Notes: generated from the sequence alone by a model not told the origin. 64,000 nt of DNA from Paracoccaceae bacterium (GCA_028285485.1 JANQPC010000054.1:62001-126000); one strand, 5' to 3'; numbered from the stretch's first letter, positions 53,951-62,540 are shown. Program-made: numbers and translations.

Positions 53951-54904
53951 TCAAAGGCCCGTGTCGTAGCTTGTGAGCTGGAAGCTGTCTGCCTTCACCA
54001 GTTCGGCCATTTCGGCAAACTCATCCGACCAGCTTCGCGCCTGGGCGTTCAGCGTTTCCATATCCGGCCTCGCGGTCCAGTAGTTTACACATAGCCACGT
54101 GCCGTTCTCGCCTTGGCCGACCGTGCGATAGAGCAGCGTGTCATTCTGGTTCATCTTCTCGGTGATCGCCTCGAAGAACGCCCGAACGTCGGCAGGGTCT
54201 GCCCCCTGTGCTTGTTCAAAAAGAACGATCTCCACATGCTTGGGCACCCGAAGATCATCGGCGCCGACCTTCTGGGTCAAGCCACCTGCCGACCGTTTGA
54301 GCGGCATCTGCAGGGCTGAGGGCCGGCGATCCGGCTCGGCAAGGGGCATGCCGTCAACGGGCCGCGCGCCAAAATAGAGATGCCCGGCAGAAACATGCAG
54401 AACTTCGTATTCCGTTGTCGGGGCGTTCGCGGCCACGCCCATGACGGAGCACCCCGTTTCGAACACGTCCTGTTCCGTTCCAACCGCCCATTCTTCGGTG
54501 CCGCACGCGCCCGCATCGGCGGAGTTCAGAAAGCCTGCGAACCCTTCCATGCGCGGCGTGACCGTGAGGTAATCGTTAACGATCAAGTCGACGTCTCGCG
54601 CGCCCTGCGCCACGCTAGAGGCCCCAAGGATGGTCACGTCTCCCCCGAACTTCAGCTCCACTAGGGGCGCCAGGCAGCTTGCATCCGCATAAGTGGTGAA
54701 GTGCGCATCGATACGGCCTGGGCCAAACACGATTGATCGTTTCAAATACCACGGCGCGATCCCATCCTGCCCCTGCTGAGGGCGCAACTCGCATGCGATG
54801 CTTTCCCAGGTTCCGTTCAGGTCGATCACAGCCTCTTGGGCGATAGCCGGAGCAACCGGTATGGCTGCACATGCTGCCACAAGTAACGTTCTCACGCGGT
54901 TCAT
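53951..54904 (-). CDS. secreted protein with APCDD1-like domain fused to an ABM-like domain
   Basis: A 317-residue protein with a signal peptide (cleavage after IAQ, about residue 23). Residues 28-205 show a pattern like animal APCDD1 domains: GTWESIACELRP (Trp33, Cys38), YLKRSIVFG, TYADASCLAPLVEL (Cys77) and two further cysteines (134, 152). Residues 222-317 look like a ferredoxin-like ABM domain (HVEIVLFEQAQG, WLCVNYWTARPDMETL). The domain match is from pattern memory. The gene is divergent from a LysR regulator 50 bases away. Confidence 0.6.
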   Translation of the reverse strand: MNRVRTLLVAACAAIPVAPAIAQEAVIDLNGTWESIACELRPQQGQDGIAPWYLKRSIVFGPGRIDAHFTTYADASCLAPLVELKFGGDVTILGASSVAQGARDVDLIVNDYLTVTPRMEGFAGFLNSADAGACGTEEWAVGTEQDVFETGCSVMGVAANAPTTEYEVLHVSAGHLYFGARPVDGMPLAEPDRRPSALQMPLKRSAGGLTQKVGADDLRVPKHVEIVLFEQAQGADPADVRAFFEAITEKMNQNDTLLYRTVGQGENGTWLCVNYWTARPDMETLNAQARSWSDEFAEMAELVKADSFQLTSYDTGL

Positions 54905-54954
54905 GGATCTTCTCCTTGCTGCTGGGTTCGCCCAAGGATGTCAGAGGCATTTCC

Positions 54955-55887
54955 ATGATACGAATTGATGATTATAATGTAGGCATGAAGCAGATTGATG
55001 TGAATCTGGCCTCCCTGGATCTGAACCTGATCACTGCGCTGGACGCATTGCTGCGGCTGCACTCCGTCTCCGGCGCCGCTGAAGCCGTTGGCCGCACGCA
55101 ATCCGCGATGTCCCACAGCCTGGCGCGTTTGCGCGATCACTTTCGCGATCCGATTCTGGTTCGGGATGGCTGGGCGATGCACCCCACGCCCTTGGCGGAG
55201 CAACTGCGCCCCCGGGTTGCCGAAGCTGCCCGTGCGGCCCGCCTCGTGTTTGAAACGAAGACTGTGTTCGATCCCGCGACAACCCGGCGCCGCATCCGCA
55301 TCGCGTCCCCGGATCTGTGCGCGTCGCTCTTCACGAGCTTCATTGCGGAGCTATCCAGAGACGCACCAAATGGATCAATCGAGTTCGTGGCGGCAGAATC
55401 GGCGCGCCAAGCGGTTTTGAACTCCGATGCCGACATTGGGCTTGGCTTTGGGCATCCTAAAAGCGATCCCAACCTTCTGCTGTGCGAAATTGGGCCGCTG
55501 GAGTGGTGCACCTTCGCACCGCGCGGGCATCCGTTCTGCAAGGATGCATCCCAGGCGCGCTGGGCGGCGTCTCAGCACATCGTCGTTGGCCAGAGCGGCG
55601 CTCGGGAGGGGCCCGTCGAAAAAGCGCTTCGGAGAAATCGGTTAAAGCGCAGGGTTGTATGCCACGTGGCAAACTTCTCCTCCGCGCTCAGCCTTGCTGC
55701 GGAAACCCAGGCGCTCTTTACCACGTTGCGCGCGCCGTTCGAGCGCTCTGCAACACGCCTTGGGATGGCTGCCTGCGCCGTTCCCTTCCCGATGCCAAGC
55801 GCACCGGCTGCGCTGATGTTCAGGGCGGATTACGGCGATCCGTTTTCGATCTGGGTGCGGGAGCGGTGCCTGCGCAGCTTCGACTGA
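54955..55887 (+). CDS. LysR-family transcriptional regulator
   Basis: A 310-residue protein with an N-terminal winged HTH (LITALDALLRLHSVSGAAEAVGRTQSAMSHSLARLRDHF in essence: SVSGAAEAVGRTQSAMSHSL) and a ligand-binding C-terminal part. The DLNLITALDALL start is of the NodD/NahR-like subgroup. I chose ATG at this position because AGAGG lies 7 bases upstream; a second ATG 10 codons later is possible. It likely controls the divergent APCDD1-like gene. The ligand is unknown. Confidence 0.9.
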   Translation: MIRIDDYNVGMKQIDVNLASLDLNLITALDALLRLHSVSGAAEAVGRTQSAMSHSLARLRDHFRDPILVRDGWAMHPTPLAEQLRPRVAEAARAARLVFETKTVFDPATTRRRIRIASPDLCASLFTSFIAELSRDAPNGSIEFVAAESARQAVLNSDADIGLGFGHPKSDPNLLLCEIGPLEWCTFAPRGHPFCKDASQARWAASQHIVVGQSGAREGPVEKALRRNRLKRRVVCHVANFSSALSLAAETQALFTTLRAPFERSATRLGMAACAVPFPMPSAPAALMFRADYGDPFSIWVRERCLRSFD

Positions 55888-56087
55888 TTGTCGAGCGGTG
55901 GACCGATAGGTGAAGGGCCGCGGATGAACCGATGTTTCGCGATCGCCGCGAGGGGCCATTCTGCGCCCCCAACCCCCCGTAACTCTGCACTGATCCGGCG
56001 CTTCGATACGGCTTCTGAGGCGAATGGGTGCATTGAGCCGCGCGGGATGTGGCCGAACCTGCTATGCTGGGCGGAAGGAGGCCCCCG

Positions 56088-56405
56088 ATGCTCAAGGTTG
56101 ATCCAACGTCCACATGCCAGACCGTCATTACCACCTTCGAATGCTCCCCGGGCACCTGCGCCGATCTCATGGATAAGTTGCAGGGCGCGTATCGCGAGTT
56201 CATTTCCCATCAGCCGGGCTTTATCGCGGCGGGGCTGCATGTGAACGATGCACAGACGCGGATCGCGAACTATTCGCAATGGGCGCGGCGTGAGGATTTT
56301 CAGGCGATGCTGCGGAGCGAAGAGATGCGGGCCCGCAACCGGGATCTTGCGCGGCTTTCCACCCGGTTCGAGCCCGTGATGTACGAGGTTGCCGGAGTGT
56401 TCTGA
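56088..56405 (+). CDS. antibiotic biosynthesis monooxygenase (ABM) domain protein
   Basis: A 105-residue protein with the ABM alpha+beta barrel: TVITTFECSPGTCADLMDKL, then FISHQPGFIAAGLHVN and IANYSQWARREDFQAML. AAGGAGG lies 8 bases before the chosen ATG. The fold serves cofactor-less oxidation of quinone-like compounds, but function here is unknown. It lies between two LysR genes and faces the DUF4242-like gene. Confidence 0.83.
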   Translation: MLKVDPTSTCQTVITTFECSPGTCADLMDKLQGAYREFISHQPGFIAAGLHVNDAQTRIANYSQWARREDFQAMLRSEEMRARNRDLARLSTRFEPVMYEVAGVF

Positions 56406-56501
56406 GCGCGCTTTTGACCATGCGCGCGCCGCATGCGTTAGTGGCTGCAACCCCTTATGCGGAAGCGAGACGCGGGCGGTGACATGCTTGGGTCGGGCGC
56501 G

Positions 56502-56786
56502 TCAGTTGTTTGCCGTGAGCGGGTCGATAACCTGCGGAACCTCTGTGATCGCGGTTACCGGGATGCCCGAAAGCTCCGAATGCTTGCGGATCGCGTCTTC
56601 GCTATCGGCGAGGTAGACGCAGAAGGTTTTGTCTCCAGCCACATAGCTGTGTTGCCACTGGATGCCGGAGCCAATCGTGTCGAGCGCCTGGTTGGAGGCG
56701 CGGGCGGCCCCGCAGAGTTCGGTGACAGACATTTGCCCGATGCCGGGGATTTCACGTTCTATGATGAACCGCTTCATCTGTGCCAT
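56502..56786 (-). CDS. DUF4242-like small protein
   Basis: A 94-residue protein (MKRFIIEREIPGIG at the start, then WQHSYVAGDKTFCVYLADSEDAIRKHSE), matching the DUF4242 group of small ferredoxin-like proteins; some are nickel- or stress-related. I chose the ATG before AQMKRF, which fits the family. It is divergent from the LysR gene that follows, with direct repeats between them, so that LysR protein probably controls it. Confidence 0.8.
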   Translation of the reverse strand: MAQMKRFIIEREIPGIGQMSVTELCGAARASNQALDTIGSGIQWQHSYVAGDKTFCVYLADSEDAIRKHSELSGIPVTAITEVPQVIDPLTANN

Positions 56787-56863
56787 GGGTATCTCCTTCG
56801 ATTGCCAATGGCGGCATCGTGCCCGCTGGCGGCGCCGGTTCCTAACTAAGAGTTCTTTACGCT

Positions 56864-56920
56864 GGCATAGATTTTCTTTCCTTCGAATGGTATTCCTCTG
56901 CCATGGCAAAGATTTTCTTT
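56864..56920. repeat. near-identical 16-base direct repeats in a divergent promoter region
   Basis: GGCATAGATTTTCTTT (56864-56879) and GGCAAAGATTTTCTTT (56905-56920) differ by one base and start 41 bases apart, about four helical turns. The second repeat begins inside a 10-base palindrome TGCCATGGCA and ends 5 bases before the LysR start codon. LysR proteins often bind two such sites. They lie between the DUF4242-like gene and the LysR gene. Confidence 0.65.
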
Positions 56921-56925
56921 AGCAA

Positions 56926-57945
56926 ATGACACGCACGACCCATCTCAACGCGCTTCAGGCGCTGGAAATGGCCCTTCGCGAAGGGTCGCTTCAAGCCGCG
57001 GCGGCCCGGTTGGGCATTACGCCGGCGGCGGTGGGGCAGAGGATTCGTGCGCTGGAGCAGTTTCTCGACACCGATCTGCTGCTGCGCGGGCGATCGGGGT
57101 TGCGCCCGACGGCGGCGCTGGAAGCCTCTCTCGATGATCTCAAGGCGGCCTTTGCCGCGCTCGATCGGGTTGCCGATGGTTTGGATTTTCAGCGCACGGC
57201 AGAAATCCATATCGTGGCAGATCCCGACTGGTCGGATCTTTGGCTGGCGCCGCGGCTTTTGCGTTTTCAGGCGGAGCATCCCAACATCCGGTTCAACGTT
57301 AACGGGGAGGGCGATGTTCCCATGCGCCTTGGCGCGGCCGATCTTATTATCGACCGCGATCCCAATGGCCGGGCATCCGCCGGAGAACCGATCTATAGCG
57401 AGGTCTTCCTGCCAGTGGGATCGCCCGAAAACACCGCGCGTATCCTGGACCCGTATTCCACAAAGGCCGATGACAAGACGCCGCGCTACCTGCCCCTGGG
57501 CACCTTGAGCGACGAGGAGCGCGTGTGGCGGCATTCGCAGCAAGGAAGCCTTGAGGGCTTTCCACTTCTTCATATCAAGCCGCGCCCTGATGCCCCGGAT
57601 ACGCCCGGCTGGGTGGATTGGCTCGAAGCGTTTCCTTATGAACGCACCTCGCCCGAACGGGGCGTTCAATACGCGCTCGTTCGCAACGGGCTTGAAGGTG
57701 TGAAATCCAATGCGGGGCTCATGGTCTGCGGTTTGTCCTGCGTGCTGGAAGATCTGAAGAGAGGCGAACTGAGCCTGCCTTTCCCGGGCAAGGATTGCCT
57801 GCGCGCCACGCACCCCTATCGGCTTGAGGCGAGGCGGGAAGCAAAATCGCGCCCCCAGGTGCGCCGGTTCCTCGACTGGCTTCGCGCGGAAGCCGCCGCG
57901 ACGAAGGACGAGATGGGAGAGGTGATCGGGTCGCCGACTTTCTAG
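56926..57945 (+). CDS. LysR-family transcriptional regulator
   Basis: A 339-residue protein with the LysR HTH (LREGSLQAAAARLGITPAAVGQRIRALEQFL, key part LQAAAARLGITPAAVGQRI) and a substrate-binding C-terminal domain. The HTH resembles the GcvA/AmpR subgroup. It is slightly longer than usual, with a charged insertion near 185-200. No clear Shine-Dalgarno site precedes the ATG; direct repeats lie there instead, suggesting autoregulation. It probably controls the divergent DUF4242-like gene. Confidence 0.9.
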   Translation: MTRTTHLNALQALEMALREGSLQAAAARLGITPAAVGQRIRALEQFLDTDLLLRGRSGLRPTAALEASLDDLKAAFAALDRVADGLDFQRTAEIHIVADPDWSDLWLAPRLLRFQAEHPNIRFNVNGEGDVPMRLGAADLIIDRDPNGRASAGEPIYSEVFLPVGSPENTARILDPYSTKADDKTPRYLPLGTLSDEERVWRHSQQGSLEGFPLLHIKPRPDAPDTPGWVDWLEAFPYERTSPERGVQYALVRNGLEGVKSNAGLMVCGLSCVLEDLKRGELSLPFPGKDCLRATHPYRLEARREAKSRPQVRRFLDWLRAEAAATKDEMGEVIGSPTF

Positions 57946-58046
57946 GCCCTTCTTTGGCGTGCTTTGCCGGCTTTTGGCAGCGCTGGTGTGGCCGCAAGGC
58001 GAAGTTTCTGGGCCCGCAGATAGGCTTCAGACCGTGGCGCGGCGCG

Positions 58047-58721
58047 TCAACTATGCGCGATTGCGCTTTCCCGCTGATCCGTTACCGCCCGCATCAGCCC
58101 CACTGCAGCTTGCGTGCCATCGATCAGCGGCACCGGAATTGAAGGGCCGATTTTTCGGGCGAAGCCCGCGAGCGGGCCGCCGCCGAGAACAATCGACGAG
58201 GCGCCTTGTGCAACCAACTCTTCGCACTTGGCGCTCAGGGTTTCCCGCAGGCGTGACTGTACGGTGCCCGGATCCCCCTGATCGCCCCCTTTGACGGAAG
58301 CGATCCCCACAAGTGCGTGGGCGAGGCCCATCTCTTCGGCCTTGCGTGTGAGCGGGGGGGCAACGCTGTCTCCAAACGTAACGATCCCGAAATCACCGCC
58401 CAGGGCGCGGGCCGCGCCAAAGGCCGCGCTGGCGATCCCGATCACGGGCGTTCCGGCGCGAAGGCGTCTGATTTCCGGCGCACCGGTATCGCCGAAAGAT
58501 GCCAGTATGATCCCATCACAGGCCTGATCGTGGGCGCGAACGGCCGCCTTCACCCCCTCCACCGCCAGGCTCGTATCTTCTTCGGTGACGATCAGCTCCG
58601 GCCCGAATGCGGCCGAAACCGTGGTGAAGGCATCGCCCGGGCGGGCCACGGCATCCGCCGCCTCCCTGATCCGCGCCGTAACGCCTTCCGAGGTGTTCGG
58701 ATTAACAATCAAGAGCCGCAT
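58047..58721 (-). CDS. Asp/Glu/hydantoin racemase-family protein lacking both usual cysteines
   Basis: A 224-residue protein that starts LLIVNPNTSEGVTARI, the hydantoin/Asp racemase N-terminus. The two sites where catalytic cysteines are expected read LASFGDTG (Ser75) and VLGGGPLAG (glycines at 180-182), so neither has cysteine. It may use another residue, bind ligands without catalysis, or isomerise by a different route. Its start overlaps the dctM stop by one base, so it is coupled to the second TRAP transporter. Confidence 0.75.
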   Translation of the reverse strand: MRLLIVNPNTSEGVTARIREAADAVARPGDAFTTVSAAFGPELIVTEEDTSLAVEGVKAAVRAHDQACDGIILASFGDTGAPEIRRLRAGTPVIGIASAAFGAARALGGDFGIVTFGDSVAPPLTRKAEEMGLAHALVGIASVKGGDQGDPGTVQSRLRETLSAKCEELVAQGASSIVLGGGPLAGFARKIGPSIPVPLIDGTQAAVGLMRAVTDQRESAIAHS

Positions 58722-60007
58722 CAGAGGATCACCGAGGGCAACCAGAGGGAGATGGCAGGGAAGATATTCACGAGGATCAGCGCAACGATCATTGCGCCGA
58801 TGAACCAGAGCATCGAGGGAATGATCTTGGCAATCGAGATCTTCGCGATCGCGCAGGTGATCAGCACAACGGAAGCCACGGGCGGGGTTTGCTGGCCGAT
58901 GCCGAGATTGATTGTCAGGATCAGCCCGAAATGCACCCTGTCGATCCCAAGCTCATCGGCCAGCGGCAGGAAGATCGGCACCAGCATCAGGATCGCCGGC
59001 GTGCCATGGATGATGGTGCCCGCCAGGAGAAAGAAGATGTTGATGGCGGCCAGAACCACCCAGTAGTTGTCGGAAATGCCGAGAATGGCCTGGGCGATAT
59101 CCTGCGGGATACGTTGGTTCGTGAGGTACCAGCCCAAAAGCGTGGAGGTGGCCACGATGAACATCAGCATGGCCGATCTCTTGCCGGCGATGCGCAGCGT
59201 ATCGATCAGGGTGCTGATCCGCACCGTCCGGTAGAACACCGCCGCCAGCACGATGGACCAGAACGCGGCGATGGCGCCCGCCTCGGTTGCCGTGAAAATC
59301 CCGCCGAGGATGCCCACCAGCACCAGCACCGGAAGGGTAAGCGGAATGATCGCCTCCTTGCCCGTTGCAGCCACTCGGCTGAGAGAGAACTCGCCTTCTG
59401 TTGGGTAATTCCGCCGCACCGCCAGCATGTATGTCGTGCCCATGAGAAGTGCGCAGACGAGCAACCCCGGAACGATGCCGGCGGCGAAAAGCTCGGCAAT
59501 CGAGGTGTTCGCGACATAGGCATAGAGGATCAGGTTGAGCGAGGGCGGCACGATAATGGCCATAGTCGCCGAGGTTGAGGTAACCGCCGCTGCAAAGGCG
59601 GCCGGATAGCCCCTTTTGCGCATTTGCGGGATCATTACCGAGCCGATGGCGGCGGCATCCGATGTGGCCGTACCGGAGATTTCGGAAAAAAACAGCGATG
59701 TCAGGATGTTGACATGGGCCAATCCGCCCCGGATATGCCCCACTAGGGATGATGCGAAGGCAATCAGCTTCTCGGCAATCCGGCCCTGGTTCATGATTTC
59801 GCCCGCAATCATGAACAGCAGCGCCGCCACCAGCAGGTAGTTATTGGCCCCCCCGAACGGGATCAGCCCGATGATCTGCGGCATCACCGCGGGATCAAGC
59901 AGGATCATCGTGGCCGCGGTGACGCCGAGAACGAAGGCGATCGGCAAGCCCGCGATCAGGAGCGTGACGAGGAGGATCAGGATGATCCAGCCGGGATCGA
60001 GGAACAT
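58721..60007 (-). CDS. dctM: TRAP transporter large permease (DctM)
   Basis: A 428-residue membrane protein with the DctM pattern (SLFFSEISGTATSDAAAIGSVMIPQM, IIVPPSLNLILYAYVANTSI, ILTINLGIGQQTPPVASVVLI). It forms the channel of the second TRAP system in the window. It overlaps dctQ and the racemase-like gene by single bases, so all are translated together. It is only distantly similar in sequence to the DctM near 1-2.4 kb. Confidence 0.94.
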   Translation of the reverse strand: MFLDPGWIILILLVTLLIAGLPIAFVLGVTAATMILLDPAVMPQIIGLIPFGGANNYLLVAALLFMIAGEIMNQGRIAEKLIAFASSLVGHIRGGLAHVNILTSLFFSEISGTATSDAAAIGSVMIPQMRKRGYPAAFAAAVTSTSATMAIIVPPSLNLILYAYVANTSIAELFAAGIVPGLLVCALLMGTTYMLAVRRNYPTEGEFSLSRVAATGKEAIIPLTLPVLVLVGILGGIFTATEAGAIAAFWSIVLAAVFYRTVRISTLIDTLRIAGKRSAMLMFIVATSTLLGWYLTNQRIPQDIAQAILGISDNYWVVLAAINIFFLLAGTIIHGTPAILMLVPIFLPLADELGIDRVHFGLILTINLGIGQQTPPVASVVLITCAIAKISIAKIIPSMLWFIGAMIVALILVNIFPAISLWLPSVIL

Positions 60008-60528
60008 CAGGCGTCGCTTTCGGGCATAAGGTCGTCAGGGTCGATGCGGCCGGTTGCGATGCCCACAAGGCGCACGGCGCAGAAGATCAGGATCAACGCG
60101 CCGCCCACGGCCATTGTCCCGCGGAAGAGGATCATCGGCAGATCGATTGAAATCAGCGTCCGGCCCGCGAAGCTTTGCGCGGCGATCCCGCCATACCAGG
60201 CGAGCAGCGCGCCGAACCCGCCCATCAGGATCAGATTGAGCAGGGTGACCAACCGTTTGGCCGCATGGGGCAGAACACGCAGAACCGCGTCGAAGCCCAG
60301 GTGTTCGTTCGTGCGGGTGAGGTAGGCCGCGCCGATGAAGGTGAGCGCGGCGAGAATATGGGCGGGAAGCTCTTCGCCCCAGGAGACACTATCATTCAGA
60401 ATGAACCGGGCGAAGACCGCCCAGTTCAGAAGCACAAGCAACAGGCCCGCCATGGCCAGAACCAGCCCATCGAGCGCTGCGGTGACGCATCGGTCGCCGA
60501 TAGAGATGAGCTTGGCCAGACGATCCAT
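60007..60528 (-). CDS. dctQ: TRAP transporter small permease (DctQ)
   Basis: A 173-residue protein with four membrane segments and the conserved TRTNEHLGFDAVLRVLP loop. It pairs with the DctM that follows by a one-base overlap. The DctP gene lies 4 bases upstream. The topology and neighbours make the assignment secure. Confidence 0.91.
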   Translation of the reverse strand: MDRLAKLISIGDRCVTAALDGLVLAMAGLLLVLLNWAVFARFILNDSVSWGEELPAHILAALTFIGAAYLTRTNEHLGFDAVLRVLPHAAKRLVTLLNLILMGGFGALLAWYGGIAAQSFAGRTLISIDLPMILFRGTMAVGGALILIFCAVRLVGIATGRIDPDDLMPESDA

Positions 60529-60532
60529 CAGC

Positions 60533-61504
60533 CTATTCGATACCCAGAGCGGCCTTGGTTGCTTCGATCATGTCAACGCCGATGACATCAACAAATGTCG
60601 GGCTTTCGTAAAGCGGCGCGGCGGCGGCCTGAAAGGCGGCAAAATCGATCTCATTCACCGCCAGCTTGTCAGAGAGGGCGGCGATGGTTTCGGTATCGGT
60701 TGTCTCACCCCACTCGAAAGTCCAGGGCGCAACCTCTTCGGCCACCGTTAGAAGCGTTTCCTGCAGCGCCGGGTCAAGCGTTGCCAAATAGGGTTCCCCA
60801 AATACCAGGAAGGTCGGCAAGTAAACGTGGTTTGAGAGCGACATGTAGCCCTGCACTTCGTAGAGCTTGGCGGTATCGACAACATTGGCCGGGTTTTCCT
60901 GCCCGTCGATCGTGCCCTGATCGAGCGCGGAATAGACCTCGCCAAACGAAAGCGGCGTTGCATTCGCGCCGAGCGTGTTGAACATCTCGACCCGCTGCTT
61001 GTTGGTGGGGGTGCGGATCTTCAGACCCTCCAGATCGGCGGGCGTAACGATGGGGCGCACCTTGTTCGTGATCTGGCGGAACCCGTTATCCCACATCGCG
61101 GCAAGCACCATGCCGCTGCCTTCGAACCCTTCGGCCAGCATTTCACCGGCGGGGCTTGCGGCAAATGCCTGAACGGCCGTGCGATCCTCGAAGAGGTACG
61201 GCAGATCGAAGATTGCCGTGCGGGTATTGATCTGGCTTACGGCCGAGGCAGACAGCGAGGCATGGTGTGTGCCCAATGAGAGGCCCTGCAGAACATCCTC
61301 TTCCTTGCCAAGCGTGTTCGACATGAAGATCTGCACGTCAATCTCACCCGGCGCGGCGGCTTCAACGCGCTGCTCGTATTCCTGCAGGAAGACATGCGCA
61401 AAGGATCCTTCCGGCAAGGATGAGTTGATCTGAAGAACGGCCTCGGCGGCTGCGGAAAGTGGAAAGACGGCGGCGGCCGTCGTCATCAAAACGTATCGTG
61501 TCAT
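60533..61504 (-). CDS. dctP: TRAP transporter substrate-binding protein (DctP)
   Basis: A 323-residue protein with a signal peptide (TRYVLMTTAAAVFPLSAAAEA) and the DctP segment LKIRTPTNKQRVEMFNTLGANATPLSFGEVYSALDQGTIDGQENP in which Arg (LKIRTP) binds a carboxylate and Asn/Glu follow. I chose the ATG before TRYVLM because the signal peptide begins there. It delivers an unknown ligand to the second TRAP transporter. An inverted repeat lies about 55-85 bases upstream. Confidence 0.92.
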   Translation of the reverse strand: MTRYVLMTTAAAVFPLSAAAEAVLQINSSLPEGSFAHVFLQEYEQRVEAAAPGEIDVQIFMSNTLGKEEDVLQGLSLGTHHASLSASAVSQINTRTAIFDLPYLFEDRTAVQAFAASPAGEMLAEGFEGSGMVLAAMWDNGFRQITNKVRPIVTPADLEGLKIRTPTNKQRVEMFNTLGANATPLSFGEVYSALDQGTIDGQENPANVVDTAKLYEVQGYMSLSNHVYLPTFLVFGEPYLATLDPALQETLLTVAEEVAPWTFEWGETTDTETIAALSDKLAVNEIDFAAFQAAAAPLYESPTFVDVIGVDMIEATKAALGIE

Positions 61505-61556
61505 CGGTCGGGCTCCTGGTGAGAGACGGGAAAGATTCGCGGTGGATGTAGGAAAG

Positions 61557-61589
61557 CAGATTTTCACAAGATACATATCGAGAAATCTG
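61557..61589 (-). promoter_or_regulatory. candidate operator upstream of the second dctPQM operon
   Basis: A 7-base inverted repeat CAGATTT (61557-61563) / AAATCTG (61583-61589) lies 53-85 bases upstream of dctP. Each arm is next to a TTTTCACA-like block, giving a direct repeat TTTTCACA about 30 bases apart. The nearby RpiR-family regulator is the obvious candidate factor. No clear -10/-35 pair was identified. Confidence 0.45.
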
Positions 61590-61694
61590 TTTTTCACACA
61601 CGCTACAGGCGAAGTGCCCGCGAAATGAGCGCAGATGCCCGTTTGCGCGCTGTTTCGTGAGCGAGCGGAAGGCAAGTTGCCGGGGATTGCGCGG

Positions 61695-62540
61695 CTAGAG
61701 TTCCGCGAAGCGGTCGTGAATATCCTCGATCCGGCCCAGCCGCGCCCGGCCTTTCGCGCCGGAGCGTTCGAGGGCACGCGCGGCAATCATATTGCAAACC
61801 GCCAATACGCCGGTGTGATCGAGAAGCGGCCCGTTCGAGGCGGTCACGCATGTGAAGCGCCACGTGACCGGAAGTGCCTCGATGGCTGGCGCGTCGCCAA
61901 TGAAGGCCGTTTTGGTTCCCGCATCCAGTGCAGCGGCGGCCAGGGTTGCGGCATGCTTCGGCGCCCGGCGCAACCCGATCATCACCAGAACATCCTTCGC
62001 GCCGAAGCTTGCCGCAGTTTCCGCAAGGGTTTCGCCCGGGCGGGGCACAAGGCTGACCTGCGGCAGAACCTGGCATGTCTGCCAGGCCAGGTAGCTGGCC
62101 AACGGATAACCGGCCCGAAACCCGGCAATCCAAAGCCTTGGGGCCGCCTGCATGGCTTTCACCAGATCGTTGAGGGACTCCTCATCCAGCGCCTCGAACG
62201 TCTTCTCCAGATTGCGGCGGGATTGTTCGAGATGCGATGCGACCGCATTGCCCCCGGTTTTGGCGTTCGCAGCCAGGCGGTGGAGCGCCGCGCCGGTTTG
62301 CCCCTCATCCCGCACGGCCTTCCGCGCTTCTTCGTAAGACGCGTAGCCGATCTTTCGGACAAAACGGGAAACGGTGGCATTCGAAACCCCGGCAAGGCCC
62401 GCGATCTCCGAGGCCGAGTACCCCGCCATATCGCCCGGAAAGCTCAGAACCGCCTCAGCCAGGCGCCGTTCGCTTGGATGCAGATCCGGCAAGCTCGCGC
62501 GCACGCGCGCGATGAAGGATTGTGACGAAGCGGTTTTCAT
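61695..62540 (-). CDS. RpiR/MurR-family transcriptional regulator
   Basis: A 281-residue protein with an RpiR-type HTH (SASEIAGLAGVSNATVSRFVRKIGY) and a SIS sugar-phosphate-binding domain (LWIAGFRAGYPLASYLAWQ, DVLVMIGLRRAPKHAATLAAAA). I chose the ATG before KTASSQSF, which gives the usual RpiR length; residues before it look non-coding. SIS domains usually sense phosphosugars. It lies just upstream of the TRAP operon on the same strand and probably controls it. Confidence 0.9.
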   Translation of the reverse strand: MKTASSQSFIARVRASLPDLHPSERRLAEAVLSFPGDMAGYSASEIAGLAGVSNATVSRFVRKIGYASYEEARKAVRDEGQTGAALHRLAANAKTGGNAVASHLEQSRRNLEKTFEALDEESLNDLVKAMQAAPRLWIAGFRAGYPLASYLAWQTCQVLPQVSLVPRPGETLAETAASFGAKDVLVMIGLRRAPKHAATLAAAALDAGTKTAFIGDAPAIEALPVTWRFTCVTASNGPLLDHTGVLAVCNMIAARALERSGAKGRARLGRIEDIHDRFAEL

